From Thunnus maccoyii (lineage: Eukaryota; Chordata; Actinopteri; Scombriformes; Scombridae): a stretch of DNA of 64,000 nucleotides. A model generated the notes under the pieces. That model saw nothing but the letters and a program-made list of their open reading frames with translations. It was not told the DNA's origin and made no database searches. The stretch covers positions 20,302,425-20,366,424 of the forward strand of contig NC_056546.1 of assembly GCF_910596095.1 (NCBI RefSeq), in the 5' to 3' direction. The first letter of the stretch is position 1, and each line of letters begins with the position of its first letter. Shown piece after piece: positions 12,372 through 26,200 of the stretch. A program made the translations under genes and the position numbers.

Positions 12372-14074
12372 CTGAACGCTGATTATATGTTTTCCATTTG
12401 ATATGATAAAAATGTGAAACCCACTTAACTCTTAAGGGTAACTTCCACAGACATTTTGTGTTGGATATGAACACTAAAATGAGACACAAACTTGATGTTT
12501 GATTCTGAAGTAAAATTGTTGATGTTTTATCTCTTTATTAAGATATTTATATTAAAACCACTGAAATGTTATGGGAATATGTGTTGGTAAAATATCATAC
12601 ATTATTTGACAACCATAACCACCATACAGACAAAAAATAAAGCATTATTCATTAAAACACTCAAAAACACACTGTACACATGATTTTTCTTTTTTTTAAA
12701 AAAAGCATTTACAATGTGAATTATGAAAACAATAAGGTACGTACGTGACTTAGCTTCAGCCCAACAAGGGAGGCTCACATTATCAAACACATAGCTATCA
12801 AATAAAACTAACTCAACCCACATTACTCTCACAACATTCACCCTTTGTAGCACACATTAGCCCAATATGAGTTCATTTACAGTCAACTCCAACAATGAAA
12901 AACTCCAGTCAACTCAACAATGAAAAAAAACATTAAGGTCATATTTGTAAAACATACCTGCAATGTAACCAAGATTTTCAATCCCTCTTCATTTCTTATT
13001 TGGATGATCTAGTATGAAAACAAGTGGAGTATGTTAAAAGTGCTACTTACAAGCTGGTCAGTATTGAGTGTTTTGAGGAACGAGAAATCAAATGAAGTCA
13101 CCAATATTAATTTACTCCATAAAGTGCCGGGTTAGCAAGTTGACCTTACATCCTCAAAGCATTTAGGCCACTTAAGAGAATCGCACAAAGTACAAAAAGT
13201 ACAAAAATCTTAATTGAGACACTGTAATGTTGCAAAAGGACACAATGTAGCTTCTCAGGTAAGAAAGGGACTATCTCATATTGCACAAAGAATTTTGCAA
13301 GCACACTGTAGGGACATTAAGTATTGTGTGTATTTCAGGCAAGGAGCAGATGAATAAACTTCTCATGTACATAGTTGTCTTTTAGTTAGCAACACCTGCA
13401 GGGATTCTGTATTGATCATCTCACCTAATCATGTTGGAGGTTGAAACATCATTAACTCATATCAGGATATGTGTGGTAAAAATTGCAAATGTTCAAGAAA
13501 ACATCTGTGAAAAAATCCCTTTTCATAAAAGTGAGCAGAAGCACTGATATAAAAGTGTCTTTAAATAAATATGTAAATACAAAAATTCTCAATGGATTCT
13601 TAAAATTGCTGTTCAATTGATTACTCACTATCATCTCTCTGTATGTCGAATTAATGAATAATCTATTCTACAGGGTGTAATGCCTGCAATTAAGGTTAGT
13701 AAACAACATACAGTATGTGTCAGTCCATACTGAAAACTGTAACATGATAATTCATTGTTTTTGATTGTTTACAACGAACATGAAAATAAACCATTGACAA
13801 AAAAACCTTCACACACACACTTTCAAAACACACATTTCAGCATTAATATGATTACGTTGAAAGAAACTATACATTGTGTCTGCGCACATATTCAGCATCA
13901 TCTCTGTACTGCTAAATTTACAATGCGCTGGATAGTATGTGATTCTATTCATGATCATTTATAAACAGAATTTATATACAGAAATAAATAGATTCAGGTA
14001 AAGCTAAATAATGATTAATAGACATGTCTCATCAATGTACAAAACATATGCAGCTTTTCTACACACTGGAGTGT
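12372..14074. other. Convergent 3' UTR region between the alpha-catenin-like gene and zc3h6
   Basis: AT-rich DNA between two converging genes with no coding exon recognised. It holds AATAAA for the plus-strand gene at 12636-12641. A TTTATT at 12533-12538 could serve zc3h6 on the minus strand, in which case the two transcripts would overlap at their ends. The open frames here look like noise. Confidence 0.5.
12636..12641 (+). terminator. Candidate polyadenylation signal (AATAAA) of the alpha-catenin-like gene
   Basis: This AATAAA lies 265 bases after the stop codon of the plus-strand gene. The assignment is by position only. Confidence 0.4.
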
Positions 14075-17000
14075 TTACTGACAGAAAGGGGAAGCAGTGG
14101 GATCAAAAGTCTTGAACACGTCCTTGAGTGTCCTGTCTTCTGCCTCCTCCTCTGGATCCTCCTGTTTTGGCTCCTCCACTGTGGTTTCCTCTTCTTCCTG
14201 CTCCTGCTCCTTCTTTTCCTCTGCTTCTTCTTGTGCTCCTGTAGAGCCCTGTCCTGCTAGTTTGGCCTGCCTGGGGTCAGCGTACTGGGGTCGGATCAGC
14301 CCTGCCAGTGCCTGGATGGGAAGATTATGCACTGCAGGGGGTTTGACTGGTGATGCCGGAGGCACTGTGGGTGTAGTGGAAGGTGGAGGCTGATCTGAGG
14401 TGCTGTCTGTGCTTTTCGTCTCCTCGAAAGAGCCACTTCGTTGAGTTGGGGAGAGCGATGGTGGTGGAGTGTTGTCTTTCTTAACAGGATGTTTCAGAAT
14501 CCCCACTTTTTTAGGAGGCTCTACCTGGTCCTGCTGAGCCTGCTCGGTTTGATTACGAGGATCGTACAGACTGATGCCTCCAAGGATTGTAGTGGGACTC
14601 TCCAGCCCTCCACCAGATGACGCCAAACGAGGCGCATATGGCGGCAGCCTCTCAGGCTCTGTCTTGGCTCGAGCAGCGTGAGGAGAGGAGCCAGCACTGG
14701 CCTTTTGTAACCTGGGGTCAGCAACTCCTCCCCCAGAAGAGGGCTCTTTCTGACCCAGCAGCTTGGAGTCCAGACTTCCTGTACGCTTGAGTCTGGGATC
14801 TAAAGTCTTTTGCTGGCGTGGATCTATAGGTCTCTCTGTGGAGGATCGAGACTCCAGAGATACAGATGGCAGTCGACCCTTCAAACGTGCAGCTGCCAGT
14901 CTGGGGTCAGTCGGTGGAGGGCTGGAGACGGGGGGAAGGTCAGGCAGACTTGTTCGGTTCATCTGAGCATCAGCAATCAGGGGTGGGAGGGGCAAGTTGA
15001 TGGAGTGTTCCTGTTTGGGCACCAAAGAAGGGATGAGGTCCTCAGGAGCCCATACCACTGTCTGAGCAAAGGAAGGCCGCTGCAGCAGAATGTCCACCCG
15101 TATGTGGCTAAACTGCTTTAACTGGCAACGTGGATCCCGCAGCACCACACCAGGGCTGGCATCTAGAGGGATGAGGGCAGCTCTGTCCCTGAGTTCCCTC
15201 TCTCCTTCCTCATCCTCTTCTCCAGTAGGTGGCTTTTGAGGAACCGGGTGGCTCTGCTGGCGATAGGAGCCCGGCTCCATGGGTCTCAACTTCCTGGGGT
15301 CCCTGGAGAGACGTGGATCCGTGCCTCCATCTGACTCCTTTTTCATATCAGGGGGTCGCTGCCGGGGGTCTGTCTTCACACGCGGGTCACTGGGTGTAGC
15401 CCTCTCCTTCACAAGCCGAGGGTCAACCAGTGCTGCGGCCACAGGGGCAGGCGGGGGGGTCTTACTCTGCATCTCACTCTGTTTCTTCAGAGATTTGAGG
15501 ATGGAGGATACACAGCTCCCATCCTCCTCATCACTGGAGTACCAGTTTGTAGTTTCATCTGGAAAGTAAAGATTATATTTAAATGTTTGATCTGTCAGAG
15601 CGCTTTGTAAATCATGTCACACCTGAGTCTTGTTGCCAGAAATAGGTATAAGGATAATTTTTTCCTGGGTAATACAGATCTTAAGTTTGAGCTTCATTTC
15701 TGATGGGGTTCTGGGTTTCATTGGGTTTCATTTTATTTTAATTGACTGAGTAAACCAGCTTCTTGGATCAGGCCACTGGACACCCACCTCTGTTTGCACT
15801 GTTATCATCCTGGCCCTCTGCTCTCGGTGGCTCATTCCCCTGTGGCTGTGACTCTTGTTGCTGTTGGGTCAGGTGTAAAAAGATGGCTTTCTGCACTGCT
15901 GGTGGTAGAGACTGCAACTGTGACTCTGCACCCATCTGCTGCTGGAGGTTCTGTATGAAGGCCACACCAGGGTCCACTACATCAAAAAGAGAAAAGACAC
16001 AACATCATATTAAACACTTTTAATAAAAAAGAATCTTCAAGTAATAAGCTTATTGAATATTTGTATTTTTAACATTACTGATGTGACACAAACCTCCTTG
16101 TTGGCCTATGGTCTGGTTTCGGAGAAAGTTGCTGAAGAACTCTACTGGGTTCTGACCCATTGATGGAAATGGGAAGAGGCTTTGTAGCATCTGTAGATCT
16201 GGTATTGGGGGAAACGGAGGCCTCTGCATATTCATCTGAGGGCTGATGTTTGGTCGGTTTCCATGAAAAGGCGGCGGTTGACCAGGTGGGATTGGCGGTG
16301 GCATTGGAAAGCCGTGTGGTGGGTGCTGTCCTGGGGGGCTCTGTGGCATGGGTGGCCCTGTGGGGAGACCCATAGGACCAGGGGACCCAGATGGAGGAAT
16401 AGGAGGAGCGGTGGGGCCTGAAGGCACCATACCTCCACTCTGTGTTTCCTCTGACCCTCCACTAAACTGATTGGTACCTTCACCTTGATTCTGAGTGAAG
16501 TTGGATCCACTGAAAAATAAAGCTCACAATTAGGTTGAGGCTAAGCTCCAAACACTTTTCAGGGAATGATTACAGTTTATTTTAATTACCTCAGACCAAT
16601 TTTGTGTGCCAAGTCTACAGTAGGTTGAACCTTGATTTCAAAGAGAGAGGGGATCTTCTTTCCTGCTTGAGCAGCAGCTCCATCTGTAGGACTGCTCTGA
16701 CCAGGCGTGGGGAGCAACCCTACCCCAGGAGGTGGCTTTGGAAGTGGGGCGATACCTTGCTTCCTCAGATCCTCCAGCTCCAACTCATCCTCACGGGCGT
16801 TCTCCTCTTCAGTGTTAATGATCTGATGACGGGTCAGAAAACAGAAGCTTAAGCTGAGGATTTGTTGGTATAGAAGCATTAGAGATAAAAATCACTTTAA
16901 TTATTCTTTCTTACCTTATCAAGCAACTCTTTGGTCACATCGGTCAAAGCCTCATGGGAGAATTTGCAGTTGTCCCCTTGATAACACTTGGCTCCAGTAT

Positions 17001-20000
17001 GAAAGAACTTGCATGGATATTCATGTGCAATTGCAGGTTAAGGACCATAATAAATTAAAAGATGTAATGAGATTCCAGTTAATCATGATTTAAGAGTCTC
17101 ATGTTTTACACTCCAGTGTTTCATTTAAAGTCTTGATATCCATAAGAAGACATTTTTGTTGTTTTAAGTACCAAAAACCCTCTAAAGGGCCTCTACCTAG
17201 AACAGGCTGTTTTGTGTCTGCTCAACGCCCCTCTATTGTGACTGGCTGACTGTTTCCTGAGTGACAAATGCCCAGGCCAACCACAGGTAATGGATTGTAG
17301 CCTATCCTGTAGCTAGGTAAAACCAGGGCTCTGGGTAAAACTCACTGGTAAATTGAGATGGCCACTGCTGAGAATGTTATCCGACCTTTGGAAGGCTGTG
17401 CAATGACAAATTTGCTTCCTGACATCCAACAACTGCGCAGCATTTCGTCCACGACTGTCTCTCCTCTGCTCTGCTCCGTGTGTGTGTGTGTGTGTGTGTT
17501 AAGGTGCAGTTTCTGAATACAGGCTGTGTGCATTTCTCTGTGGACTGAGCGTTTTGATACTTTCACAGTATTTATATAGCACCTACAACTGTTTTATAAT
17601 CAAAAAAGAAATGGAAATCTCCCTTTGTACAATATGGGACCTTTAGTTATGCAATGCAATTACACAAATGTAATTAAAAACATCGTTAGTAAAGGATATT
17701 GTGCATGTAAATGCAATTATCTCCTTTACTGCAATACCCTTGGAGGTAGAATTTACAGAGTTCCTTTTTCTTATCTGGGACAACAAGCTCATGTTCGAAC
17801 TTGCACTGTTCCCCCTGTATGAAGACAAAATGATTTTTATGGATTTTATTTTAAGAGAGATTATTTTTGCATAAATAGGTTTGAATTATTAAAACAAGTT
17901 CATGAACATTAGTGGTACTCTACCTTGATGCATCGACCTTCCAGGAAATACTTGCAAATGTATCTACCATTGTGTTCAACTGTGTGCTGATTGATAAACT
18001 CCTTGCTCATAATTGGCCGTTTCTTCTGAAAACTGGAGGGATTTTTCCCTTCCTGTGAAAACAACAGGCGTGTGTTCTCTAGTTTTGTCCTTTTTAACTC
18101 ATCAGTTAATGTATGATACAATTTCAAGCTTAAGCTTTGTTGAATTTCGAGAGACACGCAGTACATACCAGTGTCATGTCTTCCATGCCCTGGTCTCCTC
18201 CTCGACCTCGTCCACGTCCTCCCCAGGGTTTGCCCTTCAGCTTCTTGTTCTTGTTGAGCATCCCTCGTCCTCTACCTGGTCCACTCCCTCTGCCTCTTCC
18301 CCTCTGCCCAACTGAAGATGACATTAAGTCAGAAGTCATTAAACTCTTGATTAAGTCTTTTGATACAAAACATTACATTTACTATTTATTTCAACTTTTT
18401 AGTAATGGTCTTGAAAATGTATTCTTACATTGCTGTTGTTTCATGCCCCTCATGCCTCCCCTCTTCATCTGGTCTTTAGCATGGCGTCCCTTTCCCTGAC
18501 TTGGAGAATCTTTTGACTGCGGGTACTCGGACATGTCATCTTCATAATCATCCTCCTCATCTTCGTAGTCATACTTGTCATCGCTGTAATCGCTGTACTT
18601 GTCAAAATCACTACTCTTGTGCGGCGGGGACTTCTGTGAATTGCCGTGGCCCCCCTTTGAATCCCGTCCATGCTGGCAAGTCAAACCAGAGAGAGAATTA
18701 TGTCACACAATAACGCCCATATGAACATTAAGCTTTTGATGTGCCATGTGGTGAAGAACTCACCTGAGAAGACTGGCCATCGGATCCCTGGCTCTTTCTG
18801 TTTTTGGGCCTTTCGGGTCGGTCATAGTCTGAGTCGTAGCTGTCAGAGCTGGAGCTGCTGGAGGGGGAGTGGTGCTGAGGAGAAAATAAAAGAAGTGTAA
18901 AACATGAAAGTGAATTATAAATGAGTCTAAGTACTTTACATTGCAGAGTCAGGAGGCCATCTTTTGTTGTAATAAACACGTTTATAACTAGCTTACTTAC
19001 TTTCTGTCTGTCACGTCTCCTCCTTTTGGACCTCCTCTTCTCTCTGGTCTTTTTATATCTTTTCCTTGAGTGCCTGTGAGTCTTTTCTTCTTTCTCTTTA
19101 GCTTTTTCCTTTTCTTTCTCCTTTTCCCTCTCTTTCTCTTCATTCACCTCTGCAGCCTCTTTGTTTTCCTCTTCAATTCCGATCCCCTCATCATCTATTT
19201 CTCCATCTTCCAATTCTCCGTCCTCTCTGAAAAGAAAAAAAGCAGTCAGCACAGTGAGTATAACTGTAGGAGGTTATATATTTTGTCTGCTTTTCAAATC
19301 AAGAATTGTCTGTTATAACAATTTAATAAAAAAAAAAAAAAATTACATTACATTCATTTCTTTCAGACAGTTTCCATTATGCCTCTAGCCTTTCCTGTGC
19401 TAAAAACATCCTGTCAATAGTTCAAGGCTAAGGTTTTATGTCCTGTGAACCAATGCAGTTATTTTATGAAAACCAAATTAGATTCATGCTCAGCTTGAAT
19501 AAAATCTATGAGAACCTCTTGCAAAACAAATATATTTTCAGCATTAAGGCTATTCAGTTACTTTATATAATAGTATAAATATAATATAAATAAAAGATAA
19601 AAACAAAAGTAGAAAAATGGCATAAGTTTGATGACATTCCAACAAAAATGGTGTATTTTGGCTCACTTTTGACATTGACGAAAAGCTATCTGGACTGTCA
19701 AATACTCTGGGCTGGAATAAAATGGTATTACTGTAAAGAGACACTAACATCTGTTGCTGGTATGATCGCTATTTAATCGTAATTTTGGAAGAAGGTTTTC
19801 TTTCTAACATTTTGCTGTAGCAGCCATGATCGTTGTATATCGGAGGAGGAGTGGTAACTGAAATGACTGAGCCTGAATGAACTTCACAAGCAAGGTGCTC
19901 TCTAATCTGTTATGTTTAAGACCAGGATGGTGGTGTAACATTAATGAAATGAAGTGGCAGGTTTTAATGCAAAAGCTTCTGTAAAACTTGGTCCAAGTTT

Positions 20001-21484
20001 CAAATAAATTAGATTATTATTGGCTGTGATTCAAATATTTGAAACTGGAATCAATGCTAATCATACTAAAAGACCAATTCAGAAAAACCTTGAGAGAAAT
20101 TCATATAATTGACTACTTTAAAAATGTTGTTAAAAGAAAATAGTCCATGTGAAACCATTTCCTATCAACATATGACCCTGGAATAAATTAACATTTTATA
20201 ACATGTAATGTCAGCTGCTTTAAAAATATACTGCAGGTAGGAAAGTAAAACAAAAACACCATAAAATGGGAAAGTATGTCTACCCACTGACCAAGGTCTG
20301 TTTTTACAGACACTATAGCTGCTGCAGCTCTTCCTCTGACAGCAGCACAGATCAGGCTTCAATGTGAGACCCTCCACATCCAAAGATACCTTGACAACTA
20401 AACTTCAAATTTAGTCCAGCTAAAGCAACACAGACCTCGAAATTCAATATGAAACATTTGCCAACTTAATGGGAAAATTGGCATAAAACAGGCCTTGCCT
20501 ATTGATAATCATGGACCAAATTTGAGATTGATTAGAAATGAAGGAAAATGTGTAATACTATAATTACTGTTAGACTACTGCTTATTAGGATGATATTGTC
20601 TATTCAAGATTTGTACTGAAGATAATTTTCCAGGAATATCATAGTGCAATTACAGTAACAACACAAGTTGTGATAAAACCACAATCTCCCTACTCATCAA
20701 TACAATCACACATAATGATTTCATTGGAGATGTCTGAAGGATTTTTCTGCCGCATTTTAAAAACAAGCCTTTGTAAGAGGTGAGACAGATGCCAGAGACA
20801 GATGTGAGGCATGGAAGGTGTAACACAGGCTATTAACAGCTGAGACTCTGCAAGCTTTTGTTCCAAACAAACACCACACTAGTTGCTTCTCCTTCCTTGG
20901 CTGAGGTCAGTGAAATCACCTGGTGTAGTGTTTAATGGAAAACCACCAAATTCTTAGCCCGATTTGTTCACATGCTCTTGCAGCCCTGTTGTGGAGCTAT
21001 AGGCCAGTCTAAAGGACACAGGGCATCCCAACCCTGCCTCCGCAGTACTGGCAGGTGACCGGTAGGGGGAGTCCAGTACAAGGATGGGCGTGGCATTTAC
21101 ATCATAGTCATTTGCATAGTCTCCTGCAGATGGCAACAATGAAGCCACCCCAGTAGCACAACAACACGAACGATGATGTCTGCTATATTGCATGGAAATG
21201 ATTATGAATGAGTCTTAATCGACACGGTGATGGGAAATCTCAGCTATTTGGACAGTTACTCTATTGCACCAAAAAGGCATGCAAAGATTTTTGAGAGGGG
21301 GGGAAACCGTGGAAAATGTCTCTAAACCCTGCAATTCATGGTTAAAAAAAGAAAGAAAGAAAATAAAGAAAACAGCAACACAAGCATGTAGACCCACAGC
21401 ACTGAAACGCACAGATGAGCGTATTAAGAATTGCATAAGATTGTTACTCGACCTTTCATCCCCTGCAAGCTCAGAGTCTGTCAT
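14075..21484 (-). CDS. zc3h6: Zinc finger CCCH domain-containing protein 6
   Basis: Twelve coding exons, in transcript order: 21484-21453, 19226-19001, 18874-18764, 18672-18429, 18311-18169, 18052-17924, 17814-17700, 17024-16915, 16822-16590, 16509-16094, 15976-15788, 15558-14075. All phases agree, giving about 1143 residues (human ZC3H6 is about 1190). The start [10 protein letters not shown] then [10 protein letters not shown] matches the human N-terminus. Next come a Lys/Arg/Glu-rich region, an RGRG stretch, three CCCH fingers near residues 285-357 ([31 protein letters not shown]), the [15 protein letters not shown] motif, a Pro-rich exon and 12 DPR motifs in the last exon. The end, [16 protein letters not shown], is a hallmark of the ZC3H4/ZC3H6 group. 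The family is nuclear and RNA-binding; ZC3H4 restrains non-coding transcription. An in-frame upstream ATG at 21538 would add 18 residues. Exons seven and eight are joined across a U12-type AT-AC intron. Confidence 0.95.
17025..17699 (-). other. U12-type AT-AC intron of zc3h6
   Basis: On the minus strand exon seven ends CAC A and the intron starts ATATCCTTTA, the U12 donor consensus. The intron ends with the branch-site motif TCCTTAAC (plus 17037-17044), then about 13 bases to the AC acceptor. There is no AG near the required junction. Joining across AT-AC gives YMH-N-EYPCKF, which matches the conserved finger 2-finger 3 linker, and keeps the phase. Confidence 0.92.
17478..17500. repeat. (TG)n microsatellite
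   Basis: About 11 TG units inside the U12-type intron of zc3h6, read directly. Confidence 0.9.
19227..21452 (-). other. First coding intron of zc3h6
   Basis: A GT-AG intron of about 2.2 kb. I see no exon-like or conserved segment and no clear mobile element inside it. A poly(A) run lies near 19327-19341. Confidence 0.7.
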
Positions 21485-21937
21485 GTTTTTGTCAAGAACA
21501 GGGGCTGGGGGACTGGAAACAAGGCTCACAGAAGCCATTGGCAAAACGGATCTGCCTCCCTTCTCTCTCCCGGTACAAGAGTGAATTAACTCAAATCAGT
21601 CAATGAGACGTTGGGTTGTGAGAGATGCTGGAAGATTTCAGTCTGGAAAAAACTCACGGTGTTACATGTCTGGACAGAGACAGTAAACAAGACACTCTCC
21701 TCTTTCATATCAATGACGTTTTAACTCTGTGAGCGCAGCTTGATACCCCCGCTTTGCTAATGTCCCGTCGGTTGACAGCTGCCATGGTGAAATAGAGGAG
21801 ACGGAGGGAGAAACAGACAGTGTTGTAACCATGTTCGTTGATTTCAGCATCTTCATAGGCTTTCTCAACAGGGACATCATCTCAAAATGGCTTCTGAGGT
21901 CTGCAGCACATTCCCCTCGATTATGTATTCGTCCACG

Positions 21938-22039
21938 TATTTATAGTCCCAGCTGGATCTACCTACCTTGGATACCACGAATCCTTGTCAGCGATTGGTC
22001 AAACATCGCACGGGGAGAGACAAGCGCGATTCTTATTGG
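21938..22039 (-). promoter_or_regulatory. Candidate zc3h6 promoter: TATA-like and two CCAAT boxes
   Basis: On the minus strand TATAAATA reads at 21945-21938. Two CCAAT boxes (ATTGG on the plus strand) lie upstream at 21994-21998 and 22035-22039. The order and spacing fit a promoter with transcription starting near 21905, about 420 bases before the start codon. This is inference from motifs alone. Confidence 0.4.
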
Positions 22040-22698
22040 TTCAAAGCGTTGTCAGTTATTGTCAACATCTGAAACAATGAAGCATGTGCGACGCTCAAGT
22101 TTTATCGTAAATCAACGTTTTAATTTATGACTGCGTGTGTTGCGCAGTTATAACGACCCAGGCTGACAATATTTAAAAAGGTAAAACGTCGCTTAATTTC
22201 CAGTTACGTTTCTCTGTTGTGTGTTATACACAGTCCTGCACTTCACCACTAGGTGTCGCTCTGACTCTACAAACCAAACCCCTTAAGGACATGTAATATT
22301 TTGCTTTTCACCGAGTCAAGAAACATATTGCTGTCCAGCAGCTCGAAGAGTGATGTGGGTGTTTCGTTAAAGCTATTCCCAATAATAAAAAATATCATGT
22401 GTTGCATTTTAATGTATAAAAATTTGGCCTATTCTTTAACAGTCATAGGTCATAACCTCTTAATTAACTGTGTATCCCTTACAGGTGTGAATTTAGACAA
22501 TTTATCCAATCAGAGATAACGAACCATTTCATAACGTGCATTTAACCTTCTGCATATCTTATTCTAAACACACAGTCATTGTAGGTTAAGAAATACAAGT
22601 GAATGGGACAGTGGTGTCAGACTTTTGGACCCTACTGTACATTTAATAGCTATATGAACAAACACAAATGTTATAGGCATATACTCGCGTCATTTGCC

Positions 22699-22706
22699 AT
22701 AGATAG

Positions 22707-22792
<86 letters not shown>

Positions 22793-22793
22793 G
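22699..22793. repeat. (GATA)n / (GA)n compound microsatellite
   Basis: Tandem GATA units interrupted by a run of GA, then GATA again, read directly. It lies between the divergent genes zc3h6 and fbln7. Confidence 0.97.
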
Positions 22794-22925
22794 CTTTATT
22801 GTCATTGCATGTTAACATAACGAAACTTGGATTGGCAGCAATCCACTTACCAGAATATATAAATATATCAAAATACATATATAATAATAGTCATAATCAT
22901 ATATAGGCATACAGAATTAAGGCAG
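22794..22925. repeat. Retroelement-tail-like fragment
   Basis: The phrase gctttattgtcattgcatg, followed by acgaaacttggattggcagc, resembles the tail of an interspersed fish repeat that often ends in a microsatellite, as here. The assignment is by resemblance only. Confidence 0.35.
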
Positions 22926-23295
22926 TAAACAAAACATAAAGTGCAATATGTACAGCATATATGCAGCTACTTTGATACTGTGAGAAACTATGTCAGCAGC
23001 AGAGAGATGCAGTGGAAACTTGTGTTTGGGAGTATCTCGGTGGGAGGGATTCTTGCTGCAGGAAACCTAGGTGGCGTGCAGAGCTCACAGAGGCTAAACT
23101 TTCCAAGAGCGCAGATCCAGAGACAGGAGCGCATCTCTGTCTCAGACACCTGACGAGCATCCTCCAACTTTTTAAGCCAAAGGACGGACCGTCACATGAG
23201 ATAACTGCTCTTTTGGATTTTTTATCGAAGCAAACTAAATCTTGGGGAACATTAACAGGGGACAGTATTGCATTATTGTTACTGGACTTACAGAG

Positions 23296-26200
23296 ATGGC
23301 ACTGTCTTTTCGACGCAGGTGTTTGCTTTTGCTGTGGTTGACTGCTATTCAGAGTAGCCATGCTGCCGTTCAGGTAAGAGCTTATGTATCTTATATCAGT
23401 TAAAGCAACTGACTTGTGTAAGAGAAGAAATCTGGGCAAACTGTCTCAATAGAGTGTGTTATTAAAGCAGATCTCAAGATCTGACTAAACCACACTTTAG
23501 AAAATTTTCATATAGGCTACTCCCATTTGGTGAAAAGTGATTGATTTTCATGTAGAATGTTAACCCAACAAACAAAAAATGTGATTGTTTTTATTCTGCA
23601 TTAGCACTTTATTTAGCTTTTATCTATTGTGGCTGTGTGCTCGCTCTCTGTATCACTTTAAGTTTTGTAAAGTTTGTCAGTCATCTATAGTTTCCACTGG
23701 AGAAATTACTTCATACTTTTTGCATGTGCAAAAAAAAAGAAGTTTCATTGTAGCATCTGGATATGAGTCCTCTCATGTCTTGTCAGCTGGTGGCATTTCC
23801 CCTTTGCCTGGGGCATGTAAAAGGAGGAGACCACTGTCTAACAACTGCACAGGTCCAAACTATGCGCACAATGAATTTTAATGTCTTGAAGCTAGTTGTT
23901 ATTGTACAAAGACCTCCAAATGCCAGTGCAGGAATTTAAGGTATGCTGCACCGGAGAAATTGTTACAATGAGCATGTGATTAATAAACCCCTCTGAAAGG
24001 ATTAGAGGCACTTTCTCTGAGGAACTTTGTAATGGCTTGACAACCCCTCTCGCTCAAGTAACTGCTTGTGGCACCCATGCTATTTTGAGTCTGCCCATTC
24101 AGGATTATCCAATGAGCATGTGCCTTCCTACCGCCATGCAAAATATACAGAGGAACAGCATTTTGGACTTATGTCCCACTGACATCTGCCAGACAGCTTT
24201 TGTCCATCTGTGTCTGCCACTGGAGTTGTGGTAGTAAGTGAAAAGGGGTGAGTGAGGGAGAGAAGAAGAGAGATAGAATATCTCACATGTGAGTGCTATG
24301 AGGACTAATGGAAAAATGTGGAGAGCAAAAATTGTGTAGTGTATTGAAAAAATATGGTGAGTTATGCATGTAGAGTAAAAAAGCATCTCATTAATACATC
24401 TTATCAAAGTCATAAAGAGTATTTTAATATCAAGGAACCCATAAGAATGACATATTTGTAACCATAAAGACCATGTGCCCACCAATAAGATTCAGTTTCA
24501 ATTACATCATACTCCACAGCTGCAGATTAATGTTTATTCCCTGCTCATGTTTCATATTTTACGACCGTTAAACTGAAGTAACCTTTACCCCTGCTCCCAT
24601 TTTCATGAGAGTCGTTGCATTTTGAAATGGTTTGCCAGGACCCTTAATAGTTCTTAATTCTGCTCATCGTGCTCATGCTTTATTCACAGACATGCATGGA
24701 TAAGCACCAGGTGGTTGGGGTGCTCCGTCAAATGGAGAAATTTCTGAAAGGCCAGGAGATACGGTTTACAGAAGGCCTCCGGATCATGAAGTCAAAACTG
24801 GCAACGCTTCAGAACTCTGTCTCTAAGTTGCCCCAAGCAGATCAGTCATCTGGTGAGTAATAAATTGATAATATCAATCACCAATCACCACCGCTCTCAT
24901 TATTGTCCTCAATCACTGTCTTCAATCAATCAATGTCTTATTACTGTAAATGCAGTAGTTAATAAATATTCAATTTAGCTTCTTTTTTTTTTTTTTTTAC
25001 AATGAAATAAATAAAATATAAAATATATATAAAAGTGACATTTAGCCTATTCTCACCAAACTACTGAGTGAAATTAATGAAAGAAGAGTACATTTATAGA
25101 AATGGTAGGATTAGATTGCATTAGCTTTAGCTAAGAGGACCTAATAAACTGGTAAATGAGTATATATTAGTTTCATTGCAAAACATTGCAACACTGAAAT
25201 GATGACAATGACAATTAAATATGTAATAAAAGTAGGTTAGGAAAAGTATGGAATTCAGTTTTCAGAAACAAGAAAAAAGTGTAGATTGGACTTTTATTTT
25301 TGGAAATGATAAATTGAAATAGTTTCATAATATAGCAGAAGTTTTCAGAAATTTTGAACTGTGCTCAGTTTCTATTAAGATAGAAATAATAATATTATTT
25401 TACAACATCATGATGTATGCATGCAGTGTTTGTAGGTCTTTCAACAGATGGCTAAGGTGTATGAAAGTGTTCAAGTCTGTGACAGAAATACAATTGTTGA
25501 TTAAAATTATGTGGTTCATTTTATTCTGCTATTTTGTAGTAACACTGACAAACCTGCAAAATGTGTGTATAAAATATAAAAATGTCTAAAAGGGATGTTT
25601 TAGGCATATTTAATACACATTCATCTGACTATCCTGGTTCAAAAATGAGCATACTGGATGAATAGGATACTGAAAATACAGAATATACTGTATGTCTGTA
25701 TCTGGTGTGCTGATCATATAAATAAATGGTTGGCTGTGCACCAATGAGCAGGACATTATTTAATCTGTGATGGCTGTTTTCTGTTTGGATCATTCAAAGA
25801 AATTCAAAGAAATATCAAAAAAGTAGTCCTTTAATTTGGAATCCTCAAGATCCACGTTGTATAAACTTGCACATGCAAGCATGATGCGAATGAGGCTTTG
25901 CTCAATAATACAATGAATGACTAATCAGAGAAGGATTATGAAACATCAAATTTACAACATTTCAGGAACATTCAGTTGTTTTAGGTTGATCATCAAACAA
26001 TGTTTTTCGAAACCAGTGACAACAGAAATCCAGAGATGGCTCCTTTTATTATGGTATTATATATTCATCCAACAGTGCAAGGCCATCTCAGTTACAGAGC
26101 TGGGAACTTGACAGGGGAAGTGGATTTGTGGAATTGTGTTGTTTGGCAGGAGATGCTGAGGCCAATTTGTTGGTGATGGACCAGTGCAGTCCATAACTCT

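Noticed and set aside
14097..15569. Plus-strand open frames opposite the last zc3h6 exon
   Set aside because: They are antisense shadows of a GC-rich, Pro/Arg/Asp-rich coding exon that itself matches ZC3H6 to its stop.
16232..16510. Minus-strand 92-codon frame overlapping the Pro-rich zc3h6 exon
   Set aside because: It is an alternative frame; phases of the neighbouring exons require the Gly/Pro-rich frame.
17909..18166. Read-through of finger 1 past ...GRCIK into VEYH
   Set aside because: The residues after CIK are intronic; a GT donor follows AAG and the next exon supplies GEQCKFEH, completing the finger.
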